Positions 1-8,487 of a DNA stretch of 64,000 bases are shown here, piece after piece; the first letter of the stretch is position 1, and every line of letters starts with the position of its first letter. The stretch spans positions 558,001-622,000 of the forward strand of contig NZ_AP024651.1 in the NCBI RefSeq assembly GCF_019977295.1, in the 5' to 3' direction. Under the pieces are notes generated by a model. It did not search any database. It worked only from the letters and a program-made list of their open reading frames with translations, and was not told where the DNA came from. The stretch is from Arthrobacter sp. StoSoilB20. Its GTDB lineage: Bacteria > Actinomycetota > Actinomycetes > Actinomycetales > Micrococcaceae. The position numbers were made by a program, and so were the translations under genes.

Positions 1-17
1 CTGGGGCGTCGGGTGGC

Positions 18-932
18 TTAGCGGAAAACCACGGTGCTGGTCTGGTCGAGCAGCACACGGTGTTCGCAGTGCCACCTGACTGCGCGGGACAATGCCAGGG
101 CTTCGGCGTCCTGGCCCACGGTTGAGAGCGTGGTGGGTCCGTAGCTGTGGTCGACGCGGATGACTTCCTGCTCGATGATGGGTCCCTCATCCAGGTCCGC
201 GGTGACGTAATGGGCGGTGGCGCCTACCAGCTTCACGCCACGGTCATAGGCCTGGTGGTAGGGGCGGGCGCCCTTGAAACCGGGAAGGAACGAGTGATGG
301 ATGTTGATGGCACGGCCTTCGAGGGCGCGGCACAGGTCGTTGGAGAGAACCTGCATGTAGCGGGCCAGCACCACAAGGTCCACGTTGTATTCCTCCACCA
401 GGTCCAGGAGGCGCTGTTCGGCCTCTGCCTTGGTATCCGGGGTGACGGGGATGTAGACGAACGGCAGTCCCGCTGCTTCCGCCATGGCCCTGTGGGTCTC
501 ATGGTTGGAGGCAACCACTACGAGGTCGCCGCCGAGGCTGCCGCCGCGCCACCGGAAGATGAGGTCGTTCAGGCAATGCCCGAACTTGGAGACCATCACC
601 AGGACCCGCTTTTTGGTCTGGTCATGGAAGCTGAACTTCATCTCGAAGCGGTCAGCGATGGCACTGAATTCCTCTTCGAGCCGCTCAGGTGAGTAGGACA
701 GCGGTCCGGAGAAAGCGGTCCGCAGGTGCAGCGTTTGGCGGAGGCCGTCGTCGAACTGCTGGTGCTCTTCGATGTTGAAACCGCGCTCGAAAAGGAAGGT
801 GGTGACTGCCTGAACGATTCCGGCGCGTTCGACGCACGACAATGTGAGTACGAACTTCTGTGCTTGCTCTTCTTTGAGCAAGGCGGGCTTTGGCAGGGTG
901 CTTACTGGTGAGTCTGTCGCCACGAGGGTCAT
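18..932 (-). CDS. purU: Formyltetrahydrofolate deformylase PurU
   Basis: This cytosolic enzyme hydrolyses 10-formyl-THF to formate and THF and so balances the one-carbon folate pool. The 304-residue product has an N-terminal ACT domain (about residues 25-100) and a formyltransferase fold. The catalytic Asn-His-Asp set is visible in INIHHSFLPG and, further on, in the DLDEGPIIEQ segment. The ATG follows a GGAGGAG ribosome site. The gene is divergent from a GntR regulator, and two GATATATT elements lie between them. In pseudomonads purU belongs to betaine/sarcosine catabolism clusters, which fits the Gbc-like genes nearby. Identification is firm; the link to betaine is inferred. Confidence 0.95.
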   Translation of the reverse strand: MTLVATDSPVSTLPKPALLKEEQAQKFVLTLSCVERAGIVQAVTTFLFERGFNIEEHQQFDDGLRQTLHLRTAFSGPLSYSPERLEEEFSAIADRFEMKFSFHDQTKKRVLVMVSKFGHCLNDLIFRWRGGSLGGDLVVVASNHETHRAMAEAAGLPFVYIPVTPDTKAEAEQRLLDLVEEYNVDLVVLARYMQVLSNDLCRALEGRAINIHHSFLPGFKGARPYHQAYDRGVKLVGATAHYVTADLDEGPIIEQEVIRVDHSYGPTTLSTVGQDAEALALSRAVRWHCEHRVLLDQTSTVVFR

Positions 933-944
933 GTCTCCTCCTTT

Positions 945-977
945 AGATATATTCCTGGGTCCTGAACTGATATATTA
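945..977. promoter_or_regulatory. Candidate GntR operators between purU and gntR
   Basis: Two AT-rich elements sit in the 120-base divergent promoter: AGATATATTC at 945-954 and TGATATATTA at 968-977. The second recurs exactly, in inverted orientation, upstream of pdxS at 1795-1804. AT-centred palindromes of this kind are typical targets of FCD-class GntR regulators, so autoregulation plus control of purU is likely. Binding is inferred. Confidence 0.6.
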
Positions 978-1052
978 GGATTGGGATTCAGCGTATACTG
1001 GACGCACAGGCAGGTCAATAGGTTTTTGGGTTGTGAAGAAAGGGATGGCGCT

Positions 1053-1733
1053 GTGGCCTTTGGAACTCTGGCAATAACGGATGACGCCGGCAGGAAGTCA
1101 CTGGCCGACGTCGCCTATGAGCGCCTCCGCGACCGACTCCTGATGCTGGAGATCAAGCCCGGCGACCTCCTTAACGACGACCAGCTCGCCAAGGACCTGG
1201 ATATTGGCCGCACTCCGGTGCGTGAAGCCCTGAAGCGGCTGGAGCTCGACAGGCTCGTCATCACTTACCCGCGGCGGGGCACTTTCGCCACGCGGGTGGA
1301 AGTGACCGATCTGGCCTTTATCTCCGAAATCCGGACCCAGCTGGAGCCCCTTGCTGCCGCCCGCGCTGCCCGGGTTGCTTCTGCTTCCACCAAGGAACAC
1401 CTGCGTGCGGTGATGCGTGCGGTGGAGGAATTCGATGTGAAGGCGGCGTCGGTAGTTGAAACGCTGAGGCTCGATGCCAGCGTCCATCAGGGCATCTATG
1501 CCGCTGCCGCCAACCCCCACCTTGAAGACGTCCTGATCCGCTATGACAACCTGGCCACGCGCATCTGGTGCATGGTGCTGGACCGGCTGCCCAATCTGGA
1601 ACACCATGTGCGCGAGCATCTGGATCTACTCCGTGCGGTCATCGACGGCGACGAGGAAAAGGCTGCCGAGTTGGCCCGCGCCCACGTCAGTGGCTTCGAA
1701 CAAGCAGTGCGTCAGGCTCTTTTCGCGGCCTGA
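1053..1733 (+). CDS. GntR-family regulator, FCD (FadR) subclass
   Basis: This is a one-component DNA-binding regulator of about 226 residues. The N-terminal winged helix includes VAYERLRDRLL and the recognition segment IGRTPVREALKRLE. An all-helical FCD ligand domain follows, with spaced acidic and histidine residues that often bind a metal and an organic acid. I chose GTG 1053 because AAGAAAGGGA lies just upstream and the winged helix starts shortly after; the upstream ATG at 981 would add 24 atypical residues. The gene is divergent from purU and followed by pdxS. Matching AT-rich elements flank it on both sides. The effector is unknown. Confidence 0.88.
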   Translation: MAFGTLAITDDAGRKSLADVAYERLRDRLLMLEIKPGDLLNDDQLAKDLDIGRTPVREALKRLELDRLVITYPRRGTFATRVEVTDLAFISEIRTQLEPLAAARAARVASASTKEHLRAVMRAVEEFDVKAASVVETLRLDASVHQGIYAAAANPHLEDVLIRYDNLATRIWCMVLDRLPNLEHHVREHLDLLRAVIDGDEEKAAELARAHVSGFEQAVRQALFAA

Positions 1734-1794
1734 ATCCAGCCGTCGTCCGGCTGTTGACTCCGCGCTTTCCTGATCGCATACTGAAGATTCCAAC

Positions 1795-1804
1795 TAATAT
1801 ATCA
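1795..1804. promoter_or_regulatory. Candidate GntR operator upstream of pdxS
   Basis: TAATATATCA here is the exact reverse complement of TGATATATTA at 968-977. It lies about 80 bases before the pdxS start, in the gap after gntR, which suggests that the same regulator controls pdxS. Confidence 0.5.
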
Positions 1805-1884
1805 CCCGGATATCAGGCGTGCTCCCAACGCCTGCCTTCGGGCGCTTGTGATGCAATCACAGCCTTCAGCCCTTGGAGTATCGC

Positions 1885-2799
1885 GTGCTTACAAGACCCC
1901 ATCGTTTCGAACACATACCGCTCACGGGCAGCAGCCGCGTCAAGCGGGGCATGGCGGAGATGCTCAAGGGCGGCGTCATCATGGACGTCGTTAACGTCGA
2001 GCAGGCCCGCATCGCCGAGGATGCCGGTGCCGTGGCTGTCATGGCGCTCGAGCGAGTGCCTGCCGATATCCGCGCCCAGGGCGGCGTGTCCCGCATGTCG
2101 GACCCGGACATGATCGATGCGATCATCGCCGCGGTGTCCATCCCGGTCATGGCGAAGGCCCGCATCGGCCACTTCGTCGAAGCCCAGGTCCTGCAGTCCC
2201 TCGGTGTTGACTACATCGACGAGTCCGAGGTCCTGACCCCGGCCGACTACATCAACCACATCGACAAGTGGAACTTCACCGTCCCCTTCGTTTGCGGTGC
2301 CACCAACCTTGGTGAGGCGCTGCGCCGCATCAACGAGGGCGCGGCGATGATCCGTTCCAAGGGCGAGGCCGGCACCGGCGATGTTTCCAACGCCACCGGG
2401 CACATGCGCAAGATCCGTTCCGAGATCGCCAAGCTCGCAGCCCTTCCCGAGGACGAGCTGTACGTTGCGGCCAAGGAACTGCAGGCCCCGTACGAGCTGG
2501 TCAAGGAAGTTGCCGCTACCGGCAAGCTCCCCGTCGTGCTGTTCACTGCCGGTGGCATCGCTACTCCGGCTGATGCCGCGATGATGATGCAGCTCGGCGC
2601 GGACGGTGTGTTCGTTGGTTCGGGCATCTTCAAGTCCGGCAACCCGGCAGAGCGCGCCGCCGCCGTCGTCAACGCCACCGCCTACTACGACGACCCCGAT
2701 GTCATCGCCAAGGTCTCCCGCGGCCTCGGCGAAGCCATGGTGGGCATCAACGTGGACGACATCCCGCAACCCCACCGCCTCGCAGAACGTGGATGGTAA
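1885..2799 (+). CDS. pdxS: Pyridoxal 5'-phosphate synthase subunit PdxS
   Basis: PdxS is the (beta/alpha)8 synthase subunit that makes PLP from ribose 5-phosphate, glyceraldehyde 3-phosphate and ammonia, normally as a dodecamer with the glutaminase PdxT. The sequence shows the [20 protein letters not shown] start, the [10 protein letters not shown] segment, the Schiff-base lysine region MAKARIGH, and the phosphate-binding GGIATPADA and GVFVGSGIF loops. I prefer GTG 1885 because GGAG at 1875-1878 sits six bases before it; the in-frame TTG at 1873 overlaps that ribosome site. The product is 304 residues, normal for the family. No pdxT follows, so the glutaminase must lie elsewhere or the enzyme uses free ammonia. 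Confidence 0.95.
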   Translation: MLTRPHRFEHIPLTGSSRVKRGMAEMLKGGVIMDVVNVEQARIAEDAGAVAVMALERVPADIRAQGGVSRMSDPDMIDAIIAAVSIPVMAKARIGHFVEAQVLQSLGVDYIDESEVLTPADYINHIDKWNFTVPFVCGATNLGEALRRINEGAAMIRSKGEAGTGDVSNATGHMRKIRSEIAKLAALPEDELYVAAKELQAPYELVKEVAATGKLPVVLFTAGGIATPADAAMMMQLGADGVFVGSGIFKSGNPAERAAAVVNATAYYDDPDVIAKVSRGLGEAMVGINVDDIPQPHRLAERGW

Positions 2800-3029
2800 A
2801 GAAAATGACGGATCTTGCCCTGGTCAAAACTGTTCATGGCCGTGGCCTCCGGAAGGACTGGGCCCAGTTGATCGGCCACACCGTAGAGGTGTGGTTACTC
2901 GACCACCACGTTCTCACCGGGGTGGTGGAGCAGGCCGCCGACGATGACTCGGTGCTCTGGATCGCGGCCGAGGGGCTGTCCACCCGGAAGCTCTTCGACA
3001 AGTCCACGGGCTACCAGGTGTGGGCTTAG
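2793..3029 (+). CDS. Conserved small hypothetical protein
   Basis: This product of up to 78 residues begins inside the last codons of pdxS (ATG 2793) or at ATG 2805, so it is probably cotranscribed with pdxS. It has no signal peptide or membrane segment. It contains the hydrophobic strands [17 protein letters not shown] and [10 protein letters not shown], which suggest a small beta-barrel or SH3-like fold. I do not recognise the family. The tight spacing and the strong hairpin after its stop support it as the last gene of the pdxS transcript. Confidence 0.7.
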   Translation: MVKKMTDLALVKTVHGRGLRKDWAQLIGHTVEVWLLDHHVLTGVVEQAADDDSVLWIAAEGLSTRKLFDKSTGYQVWA

Positions 3030-3060
3030 CTGAGCGCCGGGCTTTTGGCGCCGGGCTGAA

Positions 3061-3090
3061 GATGCCCCCGCAGTTGCCTGCGGGGGCATC
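3061..3090. terminator. Rho-independent-type hairpin after the pdxS operon
   Basis: A perfect 13-bp stem (GATGCCCCCGCAG pairing with CTGCGGGGGCATC) encloses a TTGC loop between convergent genes. There is no long T run, so it may act in both directions or with help from Rho. Confidence 0.75.
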
Positions 3091-3114
3091 AGGCTCCTTG
3101 GCCTCGTCTATCGT

Positions 3115-4479
3115 CTACTCGCAGGCGACGCCGTCTTTGTCCCGGTCCAGGCCTGCACGGTAGCCCGCTTGCCCCGCGTGCAGGGGTGCGGCACCGGCAG
3201 CCCTGGCAGCATCGCAGTTCGCGTAGTAAGCCGCGGCGGGAGCAGGTGCTGCAGGTGCCGGAGCGGGTGCTACAGGTGCCGGCGCGGGAGCAGCCGGAGC
3301 CGGTGCTGCCGGAGCGGGTGCTGCCGGTGCCGGCGCTGGAACCACTGCTTGGGCCGGCGCGGGTGCAGGTGCTGGTTCCACAACGGTGACTGGGGTTGTG
3401 TGTGCAGGCTCAGGCGTAACGGGCGCCGACTGGTCCGTCGGCGCAGTCTGCCCCGGGCAGTCGCTCAGAACACGAGCCATGGCATCGTACTCGGCCTGGG
3501 TTACCCAGAGGCTGTACGTGGCTTTGACGGAGATTTGCCGCGCGACATACTCGCAACGGAAACTCTTGTTCGGCGGCAACCACGTTGCGGAGTCCCCGTC
3601 ACTCTTTTGCTGATTGGTGGGTCCGTCCGTGGCCTGTAGGTTCAGCGGGTCATTGGCGAAGGCCGTCCTCTGTTCCAGGCTCAGCTGCTGAGCTCCCTTT
3701 TGCCAGGCGTCACTAAGGGCCACTACATGGTCGATCTGGACCATGCTGCTGGTGGCGGCGCCGCGAACGAAGTTGATGGTCTTGGCGGTGTAGGGGTCAG
3801 CAAGGTTGCCGCTCTGAACCTTGCAAGGAACAGCATTGGTGTAAGCAACTTGCGTCAGATCCCGTTTGAGTGTGTCGTTGCGGGTGTCGCAGCCATTTCG
3901 ATCCACGTCCGCCCATGCCTGACCGAATTGATTGCGATCATAGCCGGTCTTTGGCGCCCGGCCCTTGATGGCCAGGGTTGCCAGCACATCCAGAGCCTTG
4001 GAGCCATATGCAGGCTGGGCCCTTGGTGCCCTGTACGCAACAGATGCAGCAACCGCGGTGGTCGTTTCCGGATCCAAGGGTGTCGATGCTTCCACGCCTG
4101 TTGGTGTGGGGGTCGGCGTTGCGCTGGCAGTCGCTGGCCCTGTCAGCTTTTGCGCCTCGGCCGCGGGTTCTGAGGCTTGCAATGTCTCCTTGGGCTCAAC
4201 AGGAACAAGAGCTGCGCCGGCAATCAGGGCTACCAAGGCTCCCGTCAACACAACGGCTCCCGCTTTTCGGCCTCCGGGCACCAGCGCCCACGAGCGTCGG
4301 CCGGTGGCTGCAATGTAGAGCCCCGTCAACAGTGCCAGGAGGCCAAGCATGATCAGCGCTCCGCCAAAGCCTGAGCTGACCGCGCCCAGCAGAAGCAAAA
4401 GAACAGCGAGAATGCCGACGCAAAGGGTGGATGTGCGCAGGCGAAAGGAGCCCGAATTGGGCGGAGTGTAATTGGACAA
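3115..4479 (-). CDS. Membrane-anchored HNH-type (DUF1524-like) protein with excalibur domain
   Basis: The 454-residue product has N-terminal hydrophobic segments at about residues 18-60 and 75-95, a Ser/Thr/Pro linker, a DUF1524/GmrSD_C-like nuclease domain around residues 150-345, an Ala/Pro-repeat stalk (about 370-420) and a C-terminal excalibur motif (DRDKDGVACE). The nuclease core includes QIDHVVALSDAW and NDPLNLQATDGPTNQQKSD, with conserved His and Asn. The layout suggests an exported, surface-tethered nuclease, as in many actinobacteria; the substrate is unknown. Its upstream region (4480-4674) is unusually AT-rich and holds an AATTAC/GTAATT inverted repeat at 4567-4584. Confidence 0.85.
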   Translation of the reverse strand: MSNYTPPNSGSFRLRTSTLCVGILAVLLLLLGAVSSGFGGALIMLGLLALLTGLYIAATGRRSWALVPGGRKAGAVVLTGALVALIAGAALVPVEPKETLQASEPAAEAQKLTGPATASATPTPTPTGVEASTPLDPETTTAVAASVAYRAPRAQPAYGSKALDVLATLAIKGRAPKTGYDRNQFGQAWADVDRNGCDTRNDTLKRDLTQVAYTNAVPCKVQSGNLADPYTAKTINFVRGAATSSMVQIDHVVALSDAWQKGAQQLSLEQRTAFANDPLNLQATDGPTNQQKSDGDSATWLPPNKSFRCEYVARQISVKATYSLWVTQAEYDAMARVLSDCPGQTAPTDQSAPVTPEPAHTTPVTVVEPAPAPAPAQAVVPAPAPAAPAPAAPAPAAPAPAPVAPAPAPAAPAPAAAYYANCDAARAAGAAPLHAGQAGYRAGLDRDKDGVACE

Positions 4480-4674
4480 GAAATCCCCATTTCGACGTCG
4501 TGCCGCGCCTTTCGCGGTCGACAGTGTGGCGCCGGTAGCTGGACGCTCTTGGGATTCTAGTATCCGAATTACAGGATTGTAATTTGGGCCGGATTATTAC
4601 ATAGAGGTATTCATAGCGAAAGTCATATGAGGCCGCCTGTGGATAAGTGACCGCGCTGGACTAGCCCGTGCGTC

Positions 4675-5607
4675 TCAGTGCTCGTCTTCCGGCCGGGCCG
4701 TGAGGATGCGGTGGGCGTTCTCCTGCAAAATGCCGAGCGACTCCTGAATGAGTGGTGAGGCGATGCTGCCCCGACGTGCTGCAGCCACAATGCGTCGGGT
4801 GGGCTTGCCCTTGCCCGTGATGCGCAACCGGACAACATTCTCTGCGTTGTTCAGGGGCGCCAACCTTGGCAGCAGGCCGACGCCCAGGCCTGCGCCCACG
4901 AACGCTATCTGGGTTTCCCATTCCACTGCCTCGTGCGCCACCCGGGGTGTCACCCCCACGGCTGTAAAGGCGGCTGTGAAGAGGGAGTGGTACGTGGAGC
5001 CGGCGGCCTCGGTGATCCAAGGTTCGGAGGCAAGCTCTTCGAGCGTTACCGATTCCTGCGCTGCCAGTGGATGGTCCGCGGGAATGATCACGTCCAGGGG
5101 ATCGTCCAACAGCACGGTCTGCTCGAACCGGGGATCGTCCTCACCGTAGGTTTCGGACTGCATGGCCACGATCACGGCGAGGTCGATTCGTTCTGCCACC
5201 AACAAGTCGAAGCAACGGGCCGGGTTGGCCTCCAGCACCTGGACTTCCAGCAGGGGACGCGTCGAGCGCAGCGTGGCGGCGAGCGGCGCCAGCAACTGTG
5301 CGGCCGCCGTCGAGAATCCGCCCAGGCCGAAACGTGACTGTACTTGATCGCCGGCTTTCATTGCCGCTGCCCGGAGGCGCTCCCATTCGGCAATCAGGGC
5401 GTCTGAGCCCGTCACCAAAAAGCGTCCCGTGGCGGTCAATCGAACGCCCCGGCCGTCCTTGGTCAGCAGCTGCATTCCCAGCATTCGCTGGAGCTCGCGG
5501 AGTTGCGCGGAGACGGCTGAGGGGGAGTAGCCAGTGAGCTCCGCAGTGGCGCCAATGGTGCCGCAGCGGGCAAACACCCGGAGTGTGATGAGCCTCGCAT
5601 CGATCAT
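4675..5607 (-). CDS. LysR-family regulator divergent from the Rieske oxygenase
   Basis: This is a 310-residue LysR-type regulator. The N-terminal winged helix runs MIDARLITLRVFARCGTIGATAEL with SPSAVSAQLRELQ, followed by a two-lobed effector domain. ATG 5607 starts exactly at the HTH domain; a longer frame reaching 5778 would add 57 residues of unrelated composition and overlap the neighbouring promoter. The gene is divergent from the oxygenase operon with 161 bases between them, the usual arrangement for a LysR activator of a catabolic operon. The effector could be the oxygenase substrate. I could not define a clear T-N11-A site by eye. Confidence 0.9.
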   Translation of the reverse strand: MIDARLITLRVFARCGTIGATAELTGYSPSAVSAQLRELQRMLGMQLLTKDGRGVRLTATGRFLVTGSDALIAEWERLRAAAMKAGDQVQSRFGLGGFSTAAAQLLAPLAATLRSTRPLLEVQVLEANPARCFDLLVAERIDLAVIVAMQSETYGEDDPRFEQTVLLDDPLDVIIPADHPLAAQESVTLEELASEPWITEAAGSTYHSLFTAAFTAVGVTPRVAHEAVEWETQIAFVGAGLGVGLLPRLAPLNNAENVVRLRITGKGKPTRRIVAAARRGSIASPLIQESLGILQENAHRILTARPEDEH

Positions 5608-5768
5608 GCACCTATTGTGCACGGTTATCTTCTGAATCTTGCGCTTTTGTTGCGGTTCAATCGTCCCTAATCTCATGACTATAAGGTTTTCGACAACGCC
5701 GCTCGCCCCAAACGCAGCCGTGCTCCCCACGAAACACACTCTGACCCACGCCTCCCGGGAGGAAACAT

Positions 5769-7070
5769 ATGTCTGCACCAGTCTTGCCCCTCAACTCACG
5801 TGGAAAACTCGCTTCATCCTTGCCTGCAGAGCAGCTGGCAGAGATCAGCGGTTTGTTCGAGTTCCGGCGCAAGGGATTTTCCCTGGACGCGCCCTTCTAC
5901 ACCGATTCCACGATCTTCAAGATCGACATGGAGGCCATCTTTGGCCAACATTGGATCTTCGCCGCCAGCATCGCCGAACTGCCGGAGCCGGGCGACTACG
6001 TCACCGTCGACTATGGTCCCTACTCCCTGATCGTGCTGCGCAATGACGACGGCGGCGTGAACGTCCTGCACAACGTCTGCCGCCACCGCGGTGCCCGCGT
6101 CCTGACCGAAACCGCGGGCTCCACAGGAAACCTGGTGTGCGGCTACCACTCCTGGACGTACTCACCGGAAGGGAACCTGATCCACGCTTCGGCGCCGGGA
6201 GAGACGAAGTTCGACAAGAGCTGCTTCGGCCTCAAGCGTGCCCACAGCCGCGTAGTGGCCGGACTCATCTTCGTCTGCGTAGCGGACGAGCCGCCCACCG
6301 ATTTTGACGAGACCTCCAAGATCTTCGAGCCCTACCTCGCACCCCACGATCTGTCCAAGACGAAGATTGCCTACCAGCAGAACATCATCGAAGAGGGCAA
6401 CTGGAAGCTCGTCATGGAGAACAACCGTGAGTGCTACCACTGCGACGGCCACCCGGAGCTCGCTTGCTCGCTCTTCCCCACGTGGGGACTGACCGAGGGC
6501 CTGATTCCAGCCCACCTTGAGGAAGTGTGGGACCGCAACAAGGAAGCACAGTCCTCCCTTGAGGAGCGTTGCCGCCGCTACGGCCTTCCGTACGAGGTTG
6601 TGGAGGAGCTCGATACCAGGATCGCCGGCATCCGCATTTCACGCGAATCGCTCGACGGCGAAGGCGAGTCGTTCTCGCCCGATGGCCGCAGGCTCTCCAA
6701 GAAGCTGCTCGGCGACTTGCGGGACTTCCGCCTGGGCCGCTGCTCGATGCACCTGCAGCCCAACAGCTGGTTCCATTTCCAGAGCGACCACGTCATCACC
6801 TTCGGCGTCTTCCCCATCAATGAACACCAGTCCTTGGTGCGCACCACCTGGCTGGTTGCCGACGACGCCGTGGAAGGCGTGGACTACGACCTCGAGAAGC
6901 TCACCTACACCTGGAAGCAGACCAACCTGCAGGACAAGGCGTTCGTGGAGCTGTGCCAGACCGGTGCCGGCAGCCCTGCCTACGAGCCCGGCCCGTACAT
7001 GAAGAGCGAGTACCAGGTGGAGGCCTTCATCAACTGGTACGTCCAGCGTGTCCAGGAGCACTTGGCATGA
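5769..7070 (+). CDS. Rieske-type oxygenase alpha subunit, GbcA-like
   Basis: This ring-hydroxylating-type oxygenase (433 residues) probably demethylates glycine betaine to dimethylglycine and formaldehyde. The Rieske [2Fe-2S] ligands are in NVCRHRGARV and CGYHSWTY (about residues 100-130). The mononuclear iron site is in ENNRECYHCDGHPEL (about residues 218-232), a signature seen in GbcA and stachydrine demethylases. ATG 5769 follows GGGAGGAAAC. The reductase gene starts within its stop codon (ATGA), so the pair is translationally coupled. Other quaternary amines such as stachydrine or carnitine remain possible. The hxlBA pair downstream fits formaldehyde as a product. Confidence 0.82.
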   Translation: MSAPVLPLNSRGKLASSLPAEQLAEISGLFEFRRKGFSLDAPFYTDSTIFKIDMEAIFGQHWIFAASIAELPEPGDYVTVDYGPYSLIVLRNDDGGVNVLHNVCRHRGARVLTETAGSTGNLVCGYHSWTYSPEGNLIHASAPGETKFDKSCFGLKRAHSRVVAGLIFVCVADEPPTDFDETSKIFEPYLAPHDLSKTKIAYQQNIIEEGNWKLVMENNRECYHCDGHPELACSLFPTWGLTEGLIPAHLEEVWDRNKEAQSSLEERCRRYGLPYEVVEELDTRIAGIRISRESLDGEGESFSPDGRRLSKKLLGDLRDFRLGRCSMHLQPNSWFHFQSDHVITFGVFPINEHQSLVRTTWLVADDAVEGVDYDLEKLTYTWKQTNLQDKAFVELCQTGAGSPAYEPGPYMKSEYQVEAFINWYVQRVQEHLA

Positions 7071-8482
7071 CCGAAGTCCTCACCGAGACAGTGGTCCAGG
7101 AGCCCCATCGCATCCGCGGTCTTGAAATGCCATGGAACAGGGTCATGGGCAGCACCGAGGGGCCAGCCAGTGCCGCCCGGGCCCTGGGTCCCTGGCATCC
7201 GCAGGAGTTCATGGCCGAATGCGTGGAAGTTGTTCCCGAAGTGGGCGGCATGATGACTTTCGTGTTCCGCCGTTCCGACGGCGCACCCCTGGCCTTCCGT
7301 GCCGGCCAGTACGTCAATGTTGCCTTCCCGGTGAACGGCGGGGACCAGGACCCTGCGGACCGCAGCTACTCGCTGTCCAGTGCGCCCACCAAGCCGTGGA
7401 CCTTTGACATTACGGTCAAACGGGACCCCACCGGGCTGGTTTCGCCGTGGGTGCATGAGAACATCAAACCTGGCACGGTCCTTGAGATGCTGGGGCCGGT
7501 GGGCGCCTTCCACCTCCCTGATGCAGACAGGCGGGCGCGGTACCTCCTGCTGGCCGCCGGTGCAGGCATCACGCCCATCATGTCCATGGTGCGGACCATC
7601 CACTCCTTGCCCGGACAGGCCGATGTGGTGGTGCTGTATCACGGCGCGGCAGCCGAAGGCTTTGCCTTTAATAAGGAGCTTGCCTACATTGCCTCGGTGG
7701 ACTCGCGCATCAAGGTCTTCTATTCCCTGGGTGACCGCGGCAAGCCCGAGGACTGGGAGGGCCTGACGGGACGGCTGACGGCCGCCATGCTCGAGGAAGT
7801 GGCACCCGATGCCAACGGCCGCCAGGTCTATGCCTGCGGTCCTGAAGGCTACTTGAACACCGCCACCGAGCTCCTGGGGAAGGTGGGCGTGGACGATACC
7901 TCCATCCACATGGAGTTCTTCACGGGTGATCGCCAGACCATCCTCGAATACCAGGCGGAGCTGGCCCTTGCAGCGGACATTGCGGAGGAAATCGCCGAGG
8001 AAATCGCCGATTCCGCCGAGGACTACTACGAAAGCCAACCCACGGCGTTTGGACTCTACGAGCCAGGCTACGACGCTGAAGGAACGTTGAAAGCCACCGG
8101 CCTGCCGCTGGAAACCACCGATCCGGAGGCGGCAGGTACTGAACCTTCCGACGCCGGTCCTCACGCCGGGCAGGAGGCCGCTGCCCCTGACGCGTCGAGC
8201 TTTGACACTGTGGGAACGGGAAGCCTCACCCTGTCCTTCCTGCGGACGGGCATTAACGTGCGCGTCGACCCCACCGAGCACATCCTCGGCCCGGCCCAGC
8301 GTGCGGGCGTCAGGATCGGCGCCAACTGCAAGGAAGGCATGTGCGGCTCCTGCAAAGTGGTCAAGCTTTCAGGGGATGTGGAGATGAACCACCAAGGCGG
8401 CATCCGTGCCCGGGAAATCGACGCCGGAAAGTTCCTGCCCTGCTGTTCCACCGCGCTCACCGACATGGTGATCGACGCCTAG
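7067..8482 (+). CDS. Hybrid flavin/ferredoxin reductase partner of the Rieske oxygenase, GbcB-like
   Basis: This reductase passes electrons from NAD(P)H through flavin to a C-terminal plant-type [2Fe-2S] ferredoxin domain and on to the oxygenase. Visible motifs are the flavin-binding RSYSLSSAP, the nucleotide-binding GAGITPIMSMVRT, the YACGPEGYL region, and the ferredoxin cysteines in GANCKEGMCGSC plus CC near the end. Start ATG 7067 overlaps the oxygenase stop. At 471 residues it is about 100 longer than typical GbcB. The excess is an acidic, Ala/Glu-rich linker (about residues 305-385, beginning with an EEIAEEIA repeat) between the reductase and ferredoxin domains. Confidence 0.85.
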   Translation: MTEVLTETVVQEPHRIRGLEMPWNRVMGSTEGPASAARALGPWHPQEFMAECVEVVPEVGGMMTFVFRRSDGAPLAFRAGQYVNVAFPVNGGDQDPADRSYSLSSAPTKPWTFDITVKRDPTGLVSPWVHENIKPGTVLEMLGPVGAFHLPDADRRARYLLLAAGAGITPIMSMVRTIHSLPGQADVVVLYHGAAAEGFAFNKELAYIASVDSRIKVFYSLGDRGKPEDWEGLTGRLTAAMLEEVAPDANGRQVYACGPEGYLNTATELLGKVGVDDTSIHMEFFTGDRQTILEYQAELALAADIAEEIAEEIADSAEDYYESQPTAFGLYEPGYDAEGTLKATGLPLETTDPEAAGTEPSDAGPHAGQEAAAPDASSFDTVGTGSLTLSFLRTGINVRVDPTEHILGPAQRAGVRIGANCKEGMCGSCKVVKLSGDVEMNHQGGIRAREIDAGKFLPCCSTALTDMVIDA

Positions 8483-8487
8483 TACGG

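Noticed and set aside
1813..2775. A 320-codon frame antisense to pdxS
   Set aside because: Composition is His/Asp/Gly-rich and pdxS is certain.
4480..4674. A gene in the AT-rich stretch between the HNH and LysR genes
   Set aside because: No frame with a ribosome site and plausible length; it looks like promoter DNA with a short AATTAC/GTAATT inverted repeat.
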